A stretch of 32,442 bases of DNA from Dyadobacter luteus (GTDB lineage Bacteria > Bacteroidota > Bacteroidia > Cytophagales > Spirosomataceae). The position numbers and the translations under genes are program-made. How positions within the stretch are numbered: the stretch's first letter is position 1; every line of letters begins with the position of its first letter. The stretch spans positions 1 through 32,442 of the forward strand of contig NZ_QNUL01000044.1 in NCBI RefSeq assembly GCF_003383615.1, read 5' to 3'. A model generated the notes under the pieces. It was not told where the DNA came from. It searched no databases and saw only the letters and a program-made list of their open reading frames with translations. Shown piece after piece: positions 24,945 through 32,442 of this stretch.

Positions 24945-26639
24945 CTATTTTTTATTCTTGGGCAATTGAGCAGAAGCCAGGGTGTCATGGTTATTCTTAC
25001 GGTTGCTCCAATCGACTTTCTTCTTCGGATCAATTCCATTGATAAACTTTTCAATATTGGAATATCCGTCACCGCTCAGGTCTTTCTGCGCATCAGAAGC
25101 ATCTTTCGGATTCAGGCCATATTTGATTTCCCATTCATCCGGCATACCATCATCATCTGAATCCTTGTAGGGCGTTCCTTTGTATTCCGGATAACCTCCT
25201 ACCTGTGCTATATCTGTGATAATGCCATTTTTATAAGAGTCAATAGGCAAACGTCTGTGCTCAAACTGCGTCTCTGGCAATTTAACACCTGCAATAGGAT
25301 TGATCTGTCCTGTTCTCACCTGTTTGGTGACACGCTGATCTACAGCATCCCTTCTCGGTAGCGTTGCACCTGCATTATCCAGCACAAATGTGAAAGATTC
25401 GTTCGCAGTCATGATCGGAAATTCAGGCATAGGCAATGGTTTGTTCCATTTCATAAGTTCGCGGTATGGCCCCGTATCAGGCAAACTTTCTACTTGTACA
25501 CCTCCATCCCAGTTGTCTTTCGTCACGCGGTCTACTCCCTCCATGATATTACCATTTACATATGTTCTCCCAAAAACAAGGTGATCCAGCTTGCTCCTTC
25601 CGGATTCAGGCTTAATGATCCGGTAGCCGATAGGAGAATCTTTTGGCGTCTGCGGCCCGGGTTTAAAATAGTTGTTGATGATATTATACATCGCCCGGTA
25701 ATCCCCGCCATCAATGGAGCGGTGTACCCAGTTGAAGATCACGTTGTTGGTAAAGTTAAATATCCCAAACCATCCAATGGAGGGATTCCGGCCAGCATTG
25801 TTCGCCCACAGATTTCGCATGAAAGTGCAGTTTTCTCCTCCAAGCGTACTGCCGAAAGAGTGGTTCCAGGTATCCAGCGTTTCTGAAAATATGGAGTTCT
25901 GAATCGTGATATTGACAGTCGGCAGCTTCTGTTCGGCAGCGCCTGTACTGTCGTTGTACATGTGTCTGTAAATCGACATATTCTCGTCCAATCCCCAGCT
26001 GGCCGATACATGGTCGATCATGATATTACCCACCGGGTTTCCCCCGATTGAATCATCTCTCCGACCGACAAAGGTTTCACCTCGCCGGAAACGCATATGG
26101 CGGATTACCACATCATGGGTATTGATCCAAACCGTTTCGCCTGCGACGCAAACGCCGTCACCAGGAGCCGTCTGTCCGGCAATGGTGACATAGGGCGCAC
26201 GAATGATTAGTGGCGTTTTCAGGCGAATAATGCCGGCTACATTGAAAACGATGATGCGTGCTCCACCTTGCTCGCAAGCATCCCGTAGGGTTCCCGGACC
26301 ACTGTCCTCCAGACTTTTCACCACGTACACCTTACCTCCTCTACCACCAAAACTGTAGGCGCCACCACCTTCTGCACCGGGGAAAGCAGGTATATCGGAC
26401 TGAGGCAAATCAACCGGACGAGCAGCCCAGGGAATGTAAGGCTTTCCGTTTTTAGCATCTTTCTGAATAATAGGCCACGCTTTTTGCCAGGCAATATCCG
26501 ATTGCCGGCTGGCCTCAGCCAATAGAGAATCACTTGTTTTCTGAGCGGCCTGAGGGATTTTAGGATACTGAGCCTTACCTTCCAGACCCATTAATAGTGT
26601 AAATGCAAGTGCGTAACAGGAGATTTTGTATTGTTTCAT
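24945..26639 (-). CDS. Pectate lyase-like polysaccharide lyase (PL1 type)
   Basis: A 564-residue exported beta-helix protein, signal peptide ending GKAQ at about 24. The lyase region begins PAFPGAEGGGAYSFGGRGG (about 85-103), followed by SGPGTLRDACEQGGARIIVF, ITLRAPYV-like IIRAPYVTIAGQTAPGDG, DVVIRHMRFRRGE and IDHVSASWGLDENMSIY, all typical of Bacteroidota PL1 pectate lyases that cleave polygalacturonate by beta-elimination with calcium. The C-terminus carries a calcium-loop segment, DSDDDGMPDEWEIKYGLNP, and DLSGDGYSNIEKFINGIDP. I chose ATG 26639 because the longer frame starts with TTG and puts 14 residues before the signal. It lies 68 bp after susD. It defines the pectin theme of the locus. 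The subfamily was not checked. Confidence 0.88.
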   Translation of the reverse strand: MKQYKISCYALAFTLLMGLEGKAQYPKIPQAAQKTSDSLLAEASRQSDIAWQKAWPIIQKDAKNGKPYIPWAARPVDLPQSDIPAFPGAEGGGAYSFGGRGGKVYVVKSLEDSGPGTLRDACEQGGARIIVFNVAGIIRLKTPLIIRAPYVTIAGQTAPGDGVCVAGETVWINTHDVVIRHMRFRRGETFVGRRDDSIGGNPVGNIMIDHVSASWGLDENMSIYRHMYNDSTGAAEQKLPTVNITIQNSIFSETLDTWNHSFGSTLGGENCTFMRNLWANNAGRNPSIGWFGIFNFTNNVIFNWVHRSIDGGDYRAMYNIINNYFKPGPQTPKDSPIGYRIIKPESGRSKLDHLVFGRTYVNGNIMEGVDRVTKDNWDGGVQVESLPDTGPYRELMKWNKPLPMPEFPIMTANESFTFVLDNAGATLPRRDAVDQRVTKQVRTGQINPIAGVKLPETQFEHRRLPIDSYKNGIITDIAQVGGYPEYKGTPYKDSDDDGMPDEWEIKYGLNPKDASDAQKDLSGDGYSNIEKFINGIDPKKKVDWSNRKNNHDTLASAQLPKNKK

Positions 26640-26707
26640 TTCAGTAAAATAAACTTGATGAATCTTTAAATATGGTTTCAATATCTTCCGTAACAGAAGA
26701 TGCTACT

Positions 26708-28462
26708 TTATTTCAAAGGATCAAATGTTCCAGAAGGCCATCCGTTCGTCTGAACCAATTTAGGATTATTGACCAGAGCGGCTGGTGGAATGGCGAAATA
26801 GTAATATTCGGGCAGCCACTTAATGGCATATTTTGTATCCAATACACGCGGAGCAATTTCAAAGTATTTGCTGTAAGCCGAATCCAGATTCATACCGTCA
26901 CGCTGAGCGGCAAATTCTGCCGCTGAAATAGCAGTCGTTCTCAGCTTCACATCCACGCCATTTCTCCTTTTACCGTTCAGCACCGTTTCAAATTTTTTCC
27001 AGCGGCGCAAATCCCAGAATCTTTTCCCTTCGAAGGCAAGCTCAATCTGGCGTTCAAATAGCACGGCTTCAAACATCTCGGCACGACTCATGGCAGGTTT
27101 CAAACCATATAGCCCATCTGCACCCGCTTCGATACCAGCCCTTTTACGAATCGCAGTCAAATGCTGATATGCCTCATCCAGTTTATTGATACCCGTCGCA
27201 GCTTCGGCTGCGTTCAATAATACTTCGGCATAACGCAGTTCAATCCAGTCGTTTCCACTGTTAAGTACTGCACCACTTGCCAGGTTCGGATCAATCGCTT
27301 TTCTTAGATAAAAGCCCGATGTAGTAGCTTTTGGCTCAACCGTTTTGTTATCAACCAAATACGTCCACAACCGGTAGTTCGTATTGCCATTGATATGCCA
27401 GATTGCTCCATTAAAAGCGATTGTTTCATTGAAACGGGGATCACGGTTTTTATAAAACAGTTTTTCCGAATAGCCTGAGCCTGTTTCACTTATTTTCTTA
27501 CCGTTTTTCATCGGAAAAGCCTGTGTGATTTCCCAGGTGGGCTGGTTGGATCCTCCCGATGTTCCCAGATACGAAGGACGTGTGCTATTGTCCCATCCCT
27601 GATTTTTACTGATCTGATCTCCTACTTTGTTGTTATAGCAGGTCACCCACACGGCTTCAGGATTATTGGCTTCTTCAAACCAAAGGTTTTTAAAACTTGT
27701 ATGTAGTTTAAACCCGTTAGCGCTCAACAGTTCGATAGCCTGCTTATTGGCGTCATAGGCAGCCTGCCAGCGGTCGGTAAGATCACCCGGATTGAATTGA
27801 GGACTCGCCCAGTTCAAAAGAATACGACCTTTATATGCCGCAGCCGCTCCATTCGTTATCCTGCCCCAATCGTTTACGTTACTCCATCTTCCCGGCAAGT
27901 TGGCAATGCTGTAGTCCAGATCTTTCACGATTTGTGCTATGCTTTCAGAAGTAGTGCTACGTGGATAAGCGGCGTCTTCCTTCGCATCATTTCCAACCCC
28001 TTCCAAGGGATCGAGGACAATTGGTACTCCGCCATAAAGGCGAACCAGATCATAGTAACGATGCGCCCTGAAGAAGGTGGTCTGTGCCAGAAGTTCCTTT
28101 TTGTACCTCTCGCTCAGCGCTCCTTCGGGAAGTTTTAACAGGAACTGATTAATCGAACGGATTTTACCGTAATTGTTGGTTGCATTGACAGCCGTACCAA
28201 AATCCGCTACTGTATTAAGCTGTACCGTACCTTCAAAAAATCGTGTTTCTCCGGCAATTTCATCGGTACATTTCAGAAAATCTCCTGTGGGCCATACCGG
28301 CAAATTCTGATCATATATGTAATCTACATAAGCCCTCGCCAGAAGTGAATCGTTGAAAACCTGTTCTTCGTTGAAAGCGGAAAGGTCGGTTTTCTCCAGT
28401 ATATCCTTGCAGCCCACAAGCGCTGCAGCCATACATATTGTGATGATTGGACGCATTTTCAT
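26708..28462 (-). CDS. SusD/RagB-type glycan-binding lipoprotein
   Basis: A 584-residue surface lipoprotein with lipobox ALVGC (Cys about 18) and the SusD start DILEKTDLSAFNEEQVFND. TPR-like helices follow, including the family motif FFRAHRYYDLVRLYGGVPIVL (about 130-150) and, near the C-terminus, LLNAAEAATG, AFEGKRFWDLRRWKKFE and LPEYYYFAIPP. SusD proteins form the lid of the SusC channel and bind oligosaccharide at the cell surface. It starts 11 bp after susC ends, so the pair is cotranscribed. The ligand is probably a pectin oligosaccharide, inferred from the following pectate lyase. Confidence 0.95.
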   Translation of the reverse strand: MKMRPIITICMAAALVGCKDILEKTDLSAFNEEQVFNDSLLARAYVDYIYDQNLPVWPTGDFLKCTDEIAGETRFFEGTVQLNTVADFGTAVNATNNYGKIRSINQFLLKLPEGALSERYKKELLAQTTFFRAHRYYDLVRLYGGVPIVLDPLEGVGNDAKEDAAYPRSTTSESIAQIVKDLDYSIANLPGRWSNVNDWGRITNGAAAAYKGRILLNWASPQFNPGDLTDRWQAAYDANKQAIELLSANGFKLHTSFKNLWFEEANNPEAVWVTCYNNKVGDQISKNQGWDNSTRPSYLGTSGGSNQPTWEITQAFPMKNGKKISETGSGYSEKLFYKNRDPRFNETIAFNGAIWHINGNTNYRLWTYLVDNKTVEPKATTSGFYLRKAIDPNLASGAVLNSGNDWIELRYAEVLLNAAEAATGINKLDEAYQHLTAIRKRAGIEAGADGLYGLKPAMSRAEMFEAVLFERQIELAFEGKRFWDLRRWKKFETVLNGKRRNGVDVKLRTTAISAAEFAAQRDGMNLDSAYSKYFEIAPRVLDTKYAIKWLPEYYYFAIPPAALVNNPKLVQTNGWPSGTFDPLK

Positions 28463-28473
28463 ACGATGATATT

Positions 28474-31400
28474 TTAAAGTGATAGGTTAAGTCCAAGCGA
28501 AAATGTTCTCAGCACAGGATAAGTATTGTAGTTTCCTGCAGCATCCTTGTAGTCGTATGGATTAAAGAAATTGACCGGATTCATCGCTACCCCATAGATT
28601 TTCAGAGACGAGACACCCAGTTTTTTAGCAATATTCTGATTGAGCGAATAAGCAATATTGAAACTTCTCATGCGCAAGGAAAGGGCATTACGAAACCAGA
28701 ATGACGAAATCACAGAATAGGTATCTTCGTAAAAAGGATCCGGGTAAGCCGCGGACGTGTTTTCGGGGGTATAATGATCGGCCCAGAAAACAGGACGCGA
28801 TAATTGCGTGGTGGCTCTCTTTCTTGCATCACCTTCCACCACTGCCTGTCCGCCAAAAGAACCCGCAGTGACCACATCAACACTAAATCCCTTGAAATTG
28901 AAGCCCAGCGATAAACCAAAATTGTAGTGATTGTTCTCTTTGCGTGTGAGCCAGTCCATGTCATCTTCAGTGATTTTGCCATCCGGATCAGCATAGGTAC
29001 CATCGGCAGCACGCGGCCCGCGAATATCTCTGTAATACAGCATTCCCGGTTTCGGAGCCTGACCAAAGATGGTGTAACCAGGATTAGTTTCCAGGTATCT
29101 GTCCACCTCCGCCTGTGACCGGAACATGCCCTCGTAATGGTAACCCATCACACCTCTGTCGCCTGACTGACCATTCGGATCGCGCCAGCTGCCTACATTC
29201 AGTGCTTCTACATCCACATGTATATTCTTGCTGTCGTTCCAACCCAAATAACCTCCCACGTTGTAACCGGCATGTTTTCCAAGCTGATCTTTCCAGGAAA
29301 TAGAAACCTCTGTACCAAATGAATTCACCGTTGAGTAGTTTTCAGCTGGCATAGCAGAACCGATTGTTAAAGGCGCAGATGCAGAAAGAGTTGTCAGTAA
29401 ATTGTAGCCATGATCGTGGAAGAAATCAAAGCCGGCGGACAGTCTGTTCTTCAGGAATGTAGCATCAAGCCCTATATTTTTCTTGGTCACATCATCCCAG
29501 CGCCCCATATAATTGGGAAGTTTTTCCAGCTTGATCCCAACTGTACGATCGCTGTTTCCTCCAAATACAGCTCCATTTGAAGCCTGAGGGGTGTATCGCT
29601 GCATCCACTGCCAGTTGGCGGTACGGTCGCCGCCAAGGAAACCAATAGAAGCACGGATTTTCAGGAAATCGATGAAGTGTAACTTGTCTTTGAAAAAATT
29701 CTCATGTGAAATTACCCAACCAGCAGAAAAGCTGGGGAATGTTCCCCAACGGTACTCAGGGGCAAATTTGGTGGAAGCATCTCTCCGGAATGAGAATTCA
29801 AAAAGGTATTTATCGGCATAACTATAATTCACCCTACCAACATACGATAGAACACCTGCCTCATTGGCCAGATTAGGACCAATGTCTTTTACACCCAAAG
29901 CCGACATCAGATAGTCGTTTCCACCTTCAAATATTCCCTCCTTGGAAGTCGCAATACTTTCTGCGTAAGTCTCTGATTGTTCGATCAGCGCAAGCGCACC
30001 TACGGAGTGTTTACCGAAATCACGTGCATAGTTCAGGTTGAAATTCAACTGATAGGATTCATTATAACCAGGATTGAATCGAACCATATCCGCATTTTTG
30101 AGTCTGGCAGGTTCGTTAGGCGTACCTCCATAGATATGCCGGTTGGTGCCCAGCATTGAGAAACTATACGCTTTATAATAGGTACCAAATTGTTTACCCC
30201 AGTCGTTGCCCAGATTTTTATTATAAACCACTCTGGCTTTCAATCCTTTAATAAAGGGCATACTATATTCCAGATACGCGTTAACATTCAGCACCACATT
30301 TCGTGAGCGGGTGTAGTTATTAAGTCGTTGCCCTTCAAAAAAGTGAAAACCTGTTGCGTTGGAACCGCCAGGTAAGAGAACAGGCAGGCCATCGACATAC
30401 GGCGGGATAAACTGAGGGGTATTCAAAAGATTCGTAATATCTCGTTCTGCATTTTCACCTCCCTGTTTGAGGTAAAACAGTTTGTTGTCCGACAGATTAC
30501 CACTCAGCCCTAAACCAGCCTTCAGGTTGTCTGTTAGCTTTACATCCGTACTGGCTCTGAAATTCCATTTTTTATAACTGATCTTGTCTACATTACCATC
30601 CTGTGCAAAATAACTTGCACCTGCGAAAAACGTTGCGCGTTCTGACCCTCCGCTGATGTTGATGGTATGACGCGTATTCATGGAAGGCTTCCATGCCATA
30701 TCAAACCAGTTGTAATTGTTGTTTCGGAAATGTTCGAGCTCATCTGCTGAATAGAATTCCTGGTTATCAGGTTTAAGACCGCGTGTTGTATTGTAGTTAT
30801 TCAGATAGGTGGCCAGCTGGTAACCATCCATCATTTTTGACTTATAGGTAGCATCCGATGAACCAACCGTTCCGCTGTAGCTGATTTGCGGCTTTCCTGA
30901 TTTCCCCCTTTTTGTTCTGACCACAATCACACCCAGAGCCGCCCTTGCCCCATATACAGCAGCGGCACCATCTTTTAGGATTGAAAAACTTTCGATTTCC
31001 GAAGCATCCAGCAACCTGAAATCAGCTTCAGTTCTTACAACATCATCTATTACATATAAGGGAGCGCTTGATCCACCATCCTTAGAAGCAGCTGGCGGAT
31101 TACGGATTACAATAGAAGCCTGATTGCCGGGACGAGAAGTACCTCCCGAAATATTTACACCAGGTAATTTTCCCACCAGTGCAGAAGTGATATCCCCTAC
31201 CGGCAGCTCATCCACCTCTTTCATGTTAACGGTAGCCACTGCGCCTGTCAGATGCGATTTCTTTTGCTCCCCATAACCAATTACGACCACATCCTCCAAT
31301 GCCTTCACATCGGCCTCCAGTTCCACTTCCAGATTTGTACGGTTACCGATTTCTATCGTCTGAGCTACAAATCCTACATAACTGATTACCACTGATCCGC

Positions 31401-31602
31401 CGGAAGCAGGTACCTTAAGTGTAAACTTGCCTTGTTCATCTGTAATCGTACCATCAGTAGTACCGCTGATCAGAACAGATACACCAGGAAGCGGTTCCTT
31501 CGAAACGCCATCCCTGACTGCACCAGTCAGCTGACGATTCTGTGCTATGGTGCTGAGAGACACTCCCAGCATAAGCAAAACGAGTAGAATTTGTCGGGTC
31601 AT
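28474..31602 (-). CDS. SusC/RagA-type TonB-linked outer-membrane transporter
   Basis: A 1042-residue outer-membrane transporter. The signal peptide ends IAQ at about 21. A carboxypeptidase-regulatory-like domain lies at about 23-105 (LTGAVRDGVSKEPLPGVSVL). A TonB box region, DVVVIGYGEQKKSHLTGAV, lies near 115, followed by the plug with LVGKLPGVNISGG and YVIDDVV, then the 22-strand barrel ending FSLGLNLSL. There is no N-terminal STN signalling domain, so it is not expected to signal through a dedicated anti-sigma factor, and none is encoded nearby. It is the first gene of the polysaccharide operon and imports the glycan fragments bound by SusD using TonB-ExbBD energy. Confidence 0.96.
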   Translation of the reverse strand: MTRQILLVLLMLGVSLSTIAQNRQLTGAVRDGVSKEPLPGVSVLISGTTDGTITDEQGKFTLKVPASGGSVVISYVGFVAQTIEIGNRTNLEVELEADVKALEDVVVIGYGEQKKSHLTGAVATVNMKEVDELPVGDITSALVGKLPGVNISGGTSRPGNQASIVIRNPPAASKDGGSSAPLYVIDDVVRTEADFRLLDASEIESFSILKDGAAAVYGARAALGVIVVRTKRGKSGKPQISYSGTVGSSDATYKSKMMDGYQLATYLNNYNTTRGLKPDNQEFYSADELEHFRNNNYNWFDMAWKPSMNTRHTINISGGSERATFFAGASYFAQDGNVDKISYKKWNFRASTDVKLTDNLKAGLGLSGNLSDNKLFYLKQGGENAERDITNLLNTPQFIPPYVDGLPVLLPGGSNATGFHFFEGQRLNNYTRSRNVVLNVNAYLEYSMPFIKGLKARVVYNKNLGNDWGKQFGTYYKAYSFSMLGTNRHIYGGTPNEPARLKNADMVRFNPGYNESYQLNFNLNYARDFGKHSVGALALIEQSETYAESIATSKEGIFEGGNDYLMSALGVKDIGPNLANEAGVLSYVGRVNYSYADKYLFEFSFRRDASTKFAPEYRWGTFPSFSAGWVISHENFFKDKLHFIDFLKIRASIGFLGGDRTANWQWMQRYTPQASNGAVFGGNSDRTVGIKLEKLPNYMGRWDDVTKKNIGLDATFLKNRLSAGFDFFHDHGYNLLTTLSASAPLTIGSAMPAENYSTVNSFGTEVSISWKDQLGKHAGYNVGGYLGWNDSKNIHVDVEALNVGSWRDPNGQSGDRGVMGYHYEGMFRSQAEVDRYLETNPGYTIFGQAPKPGMLYYRDIRGPRAADGTYADPDGKITEDDMDWLTRKENNHYNFGLSLGFNFKGFSVDVVTAGSFGGQAVVEGDARKRATTQLSRPVFWADHYTPENTSAAYPDPFYEDTYSVISSFWFRNALSLRMRSFNIAYSLNQNIAKKLGVSSLKIYGVAMNPVNFFNPYDYKDAAGNYNTYPVLRTFSLGLNLSL

Positions 31603-31680
31603 ACAATCGCGCTATTTAAAATATAAATATTCCTATAATACAAGAGCTATCAGTTGTTAAAATACAATTTAAACTCCGAT

Positions 31681-31711
31681 CAAGTCTATTTATGCTTTTA
31701 CGTTAGCACAA
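31681..31711 (-). promoter_or_regulatory. Candidate promoter of the susC operon
   Basis: On the minus strand TTG (31711-31709), 20 bp, then TAGACTTG (31688-31681), 7 of 8 matches to the form TTG-N19/20-TAnnTTTG (one base differs in TTTG). It would give a leader of roughly 70 nt before the susC ATG at 31602. Confidence 0.4.
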
Positions 31712-31733
31712 GCATTTTCTCATTTTTATTTCT

Positions 31734-31757
31734 GCAAACGTTACCGGGAACGATTGC
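31734..31757. promoter_or_regulatory. 24-bp interrupted palindrome upstream of susC
   Basis: GCAA, CGTT, CC then GG, AACG, TTGC form symmetric blocks. Only two position pairs break symmetry, so 20 of 24 bases match. The pattern GCAAnCG is reminiscent of LacI/PurR-type operators. It ends about 22 bp upstream of the candidate -33 element, a position suited to an activator, although repression is possible. No LacI or two-component regulator is encoded in the window; the IclR protein is the only local candidate. Confidence 0.45.
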
Positions 31758-31935
31758 GTAACCCATTACAAGGTATTCAAAAACAAAAGAAAGTGTAAAA
31801 AAGACACAATCATTAACAAACCCAAATATTACAAATTCAAAAATTTGAGTCCGCGCTGTTGTATTATTTAAATATAAATGAGAGTATCAGATATAAATAA
31901 AATAGATATAAAATAACATAGTCTTCTCTCGCTAC

Positions 31936-31990
31936 ATCAAAAAATAAAAAGGTGAGGGAAAGTATGACCCGGTATCATACTTCCTTCACC
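31936..31990. terminator. Strong hairpin terminator, probably bidirectional
   Basis: GGTGAgGGAAaGTATGA (from 31951) pairs with TCATACTTCCTTCACC (to 31990), a stem of about 16 bp with one G-U pair and one bulged A around a 7-base loop. The T-rich run on the minus strand (31950-31936, TTTTTATTTTTTGAT) is long; on the plus strand TTTT follows. It lies between the susC promoter region and the degraded right-hand DNA, so it would end leftward transcripts from beyond the window before they reach susC. Confidence 0.8.
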
Positions 31991-32029
31991 TTTTCAATAA
32001 TACTTAACGGTTACTAAGCGCTCTTGCTG

Positions 32030-32161
32030 CTATATAGCGTAGATTTCACCACACCGATTGCAATGCCATGATTTCTGCCACCTGTTCATTTTCGGAGGCC
32101 ATTCATTGGCATTGTATTCATAGGCCTTATAACCTCCTATGTTTACAAAACTAATTGAGTC
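32030..32161 (-). pseudogene. Remnant of a zinc-ribbon protein gene (3' part)
   Basis: A minus-strand frame of 43 codons between two stops ends in a protein-like segment: AYEYNANEWPPKMNRWQKSW, then HCNRCGEIYAI and a TAG stop. The C-x-x-C pair preceded by Trp is a half zinc-ribbon as found at the C-terminus of many small bacterial proteins. No start codon lies at the head of the frame, and the frame is closed upstream by a stop at 32162-32164, so this looks like the tail of a gene whose beginning has been lost. The reading is mine by direct translation; a chance frame is possible. The terminator at 31951-31990 lies just behind it, as expected for a former gene end. Confidence 0.35.
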
Positions 32162-32193
32162 TCATGATAAAAGTTAGATTTGTAATATAAAGT

Positions 32194-32275
32194 GATAAAA
32201 GGATGAGAGCAGAGTCAAACCTCAATAACTCATGAAGTATATTGTTTTCTAGAAATTGCCTCATCCTTTTTTATC
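32194..32275. repeat. Inverted repeat, 14- and 16-bp arms
   Basis: GATAAAAGGATGAG at 32194-32207 is matched in reverse by CTCATCCTTTTTTATC at 32260-32275 (two extra T in the second arm), with 52 bp between. It could be a large hairpin near the end of the 32230-32415 frame or the ends of a small decayed element. No target-site duplication was identified. Confidence 0.4.
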
Positions 32276-32442
32276 TTTTCGAGTCTGAACAGAATGTAAG
32301 GAATTGAGCATTGCTCAATATCCAGAATATCCAACCAGGAGACAAGGCGAACCGGGAGATTCATCACTTTATGAACTGTGTTAAAAGTCAAGGATAACTC
32401 CGTAAAATTGGACAATAATTTGGATCAAATTCCTGATCAAAC

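Larger units (their letters stand above)
31603..32442. other. 840-bp gene-poor region upstream of susC
   Basis: No intact gene is recognised here. It contains a leader and candidate promoter for susC (to 31711), a 24-bp interrupted palindrome (31734-31757), about 190 bp of strongly AT-rich DNA, a strong hairpin terminator (31951-31990), a decayed zinc-ribbon reading frame (32030-32161) and an inverted repeat (32194-32275). From 32230 to 32415 a minus-strand frame of 61 codons is open from a TTG codon (44 codons from an internal ATG), but nothing supports it as a gene. Confidence 0.6.

Noticed and set aside
32230..32415. 61-codon minus-strand frame at the right edge
   Set aside because: It starts with TTG (an internal ATG leaves 44 codons), has no recognisable motif and no promoter; kept only as part of the intergenic description.
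1..32442. CRISPR array, tRNA or rRNA genes, intact insertion sequence
   Set aside because: No regularly spaced repeats, no tRNA-like cloverleaf or rRNA segment and no transposase frame were seen on either strand.

Overview
The window looks like a chromosomal piece of a Bacteroidota bacterium, most likely a Cytophagales soil or plant-associated type such as Dyadobacter or a relative (genus is inference). The grounds are a SusC/SusD pair, a carbohydrate-degradation locus with DUF3826- and DUF6298-like proteins, many outer-membrane lipoproteins, weak or absent Shine-Dalgarno sequences, and -7 elements of the Bacteroidota form TAnnTTTG. Almost every gene is on the minus strand. The exceptions are a 147-residue orphan and an IclR regulator.

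Left edge (1-3610): on the minus strand, bases 77 to 1 read like the 5' end of a group II intron. It lies directly behind the intrinsic terminator of katG (catalase-peroxidase) and runs out of the window. A small lipoprotein and a divergent gene of unknown function follow.

Iron locus (3698-10064): a FecI-like ECF sigma factor, an unusually short anti-sigma factor, a TonB-dependent siderophore-type receptor, a four-helix PepSY membrane protein and a DUF4374-like lipoprotein lie in one direction. The last three match the parts of the XusABC xenosiderophore system of Bacteroides thetaiotaomicron: receptor, inner-membrane reductase and surface siderophore-binding lipoprotein. Here they come with their own sigma/anti-sigma pair.

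Middle (10170-12930): a secreted beta-lactamase-fold serine hydrolase, then a COG0523 metallochaperone GTPase. The GTPase promoter is covered by two 15-bp palindromes 40 bp apart that look like a zinc-repressor (Zur) operator.

Polysaccharide locus (13011-31602): susC, susD, a PL1-type pectate lyase, a large beta-helix plus DUF6298-like protein, a six-hairpin glycosidase lipoprotein, an Asp-box (sialidase-fold) protein, a Tat-exported TIM-barrel protein and a DUF3826 protein form one tightly packed, probably single transcription unit. It converges on an IclR regulator, which is divergent from a Gfo/Idh/MocA dehydrogenase followed by a GH95 fucosidase or L-galactosidase. The likely job is binding, import and breakdown of a pectin-type glycan. 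A candidate promoter and a 24-bp interrupted palindrome lie upstream of susC.

Right edge (31603-32442): no intact gene is recognised. It holds a strong hairpin terminator, the tail of a degraded zinc-ribbon gene and a 14-bp inverted repeat.
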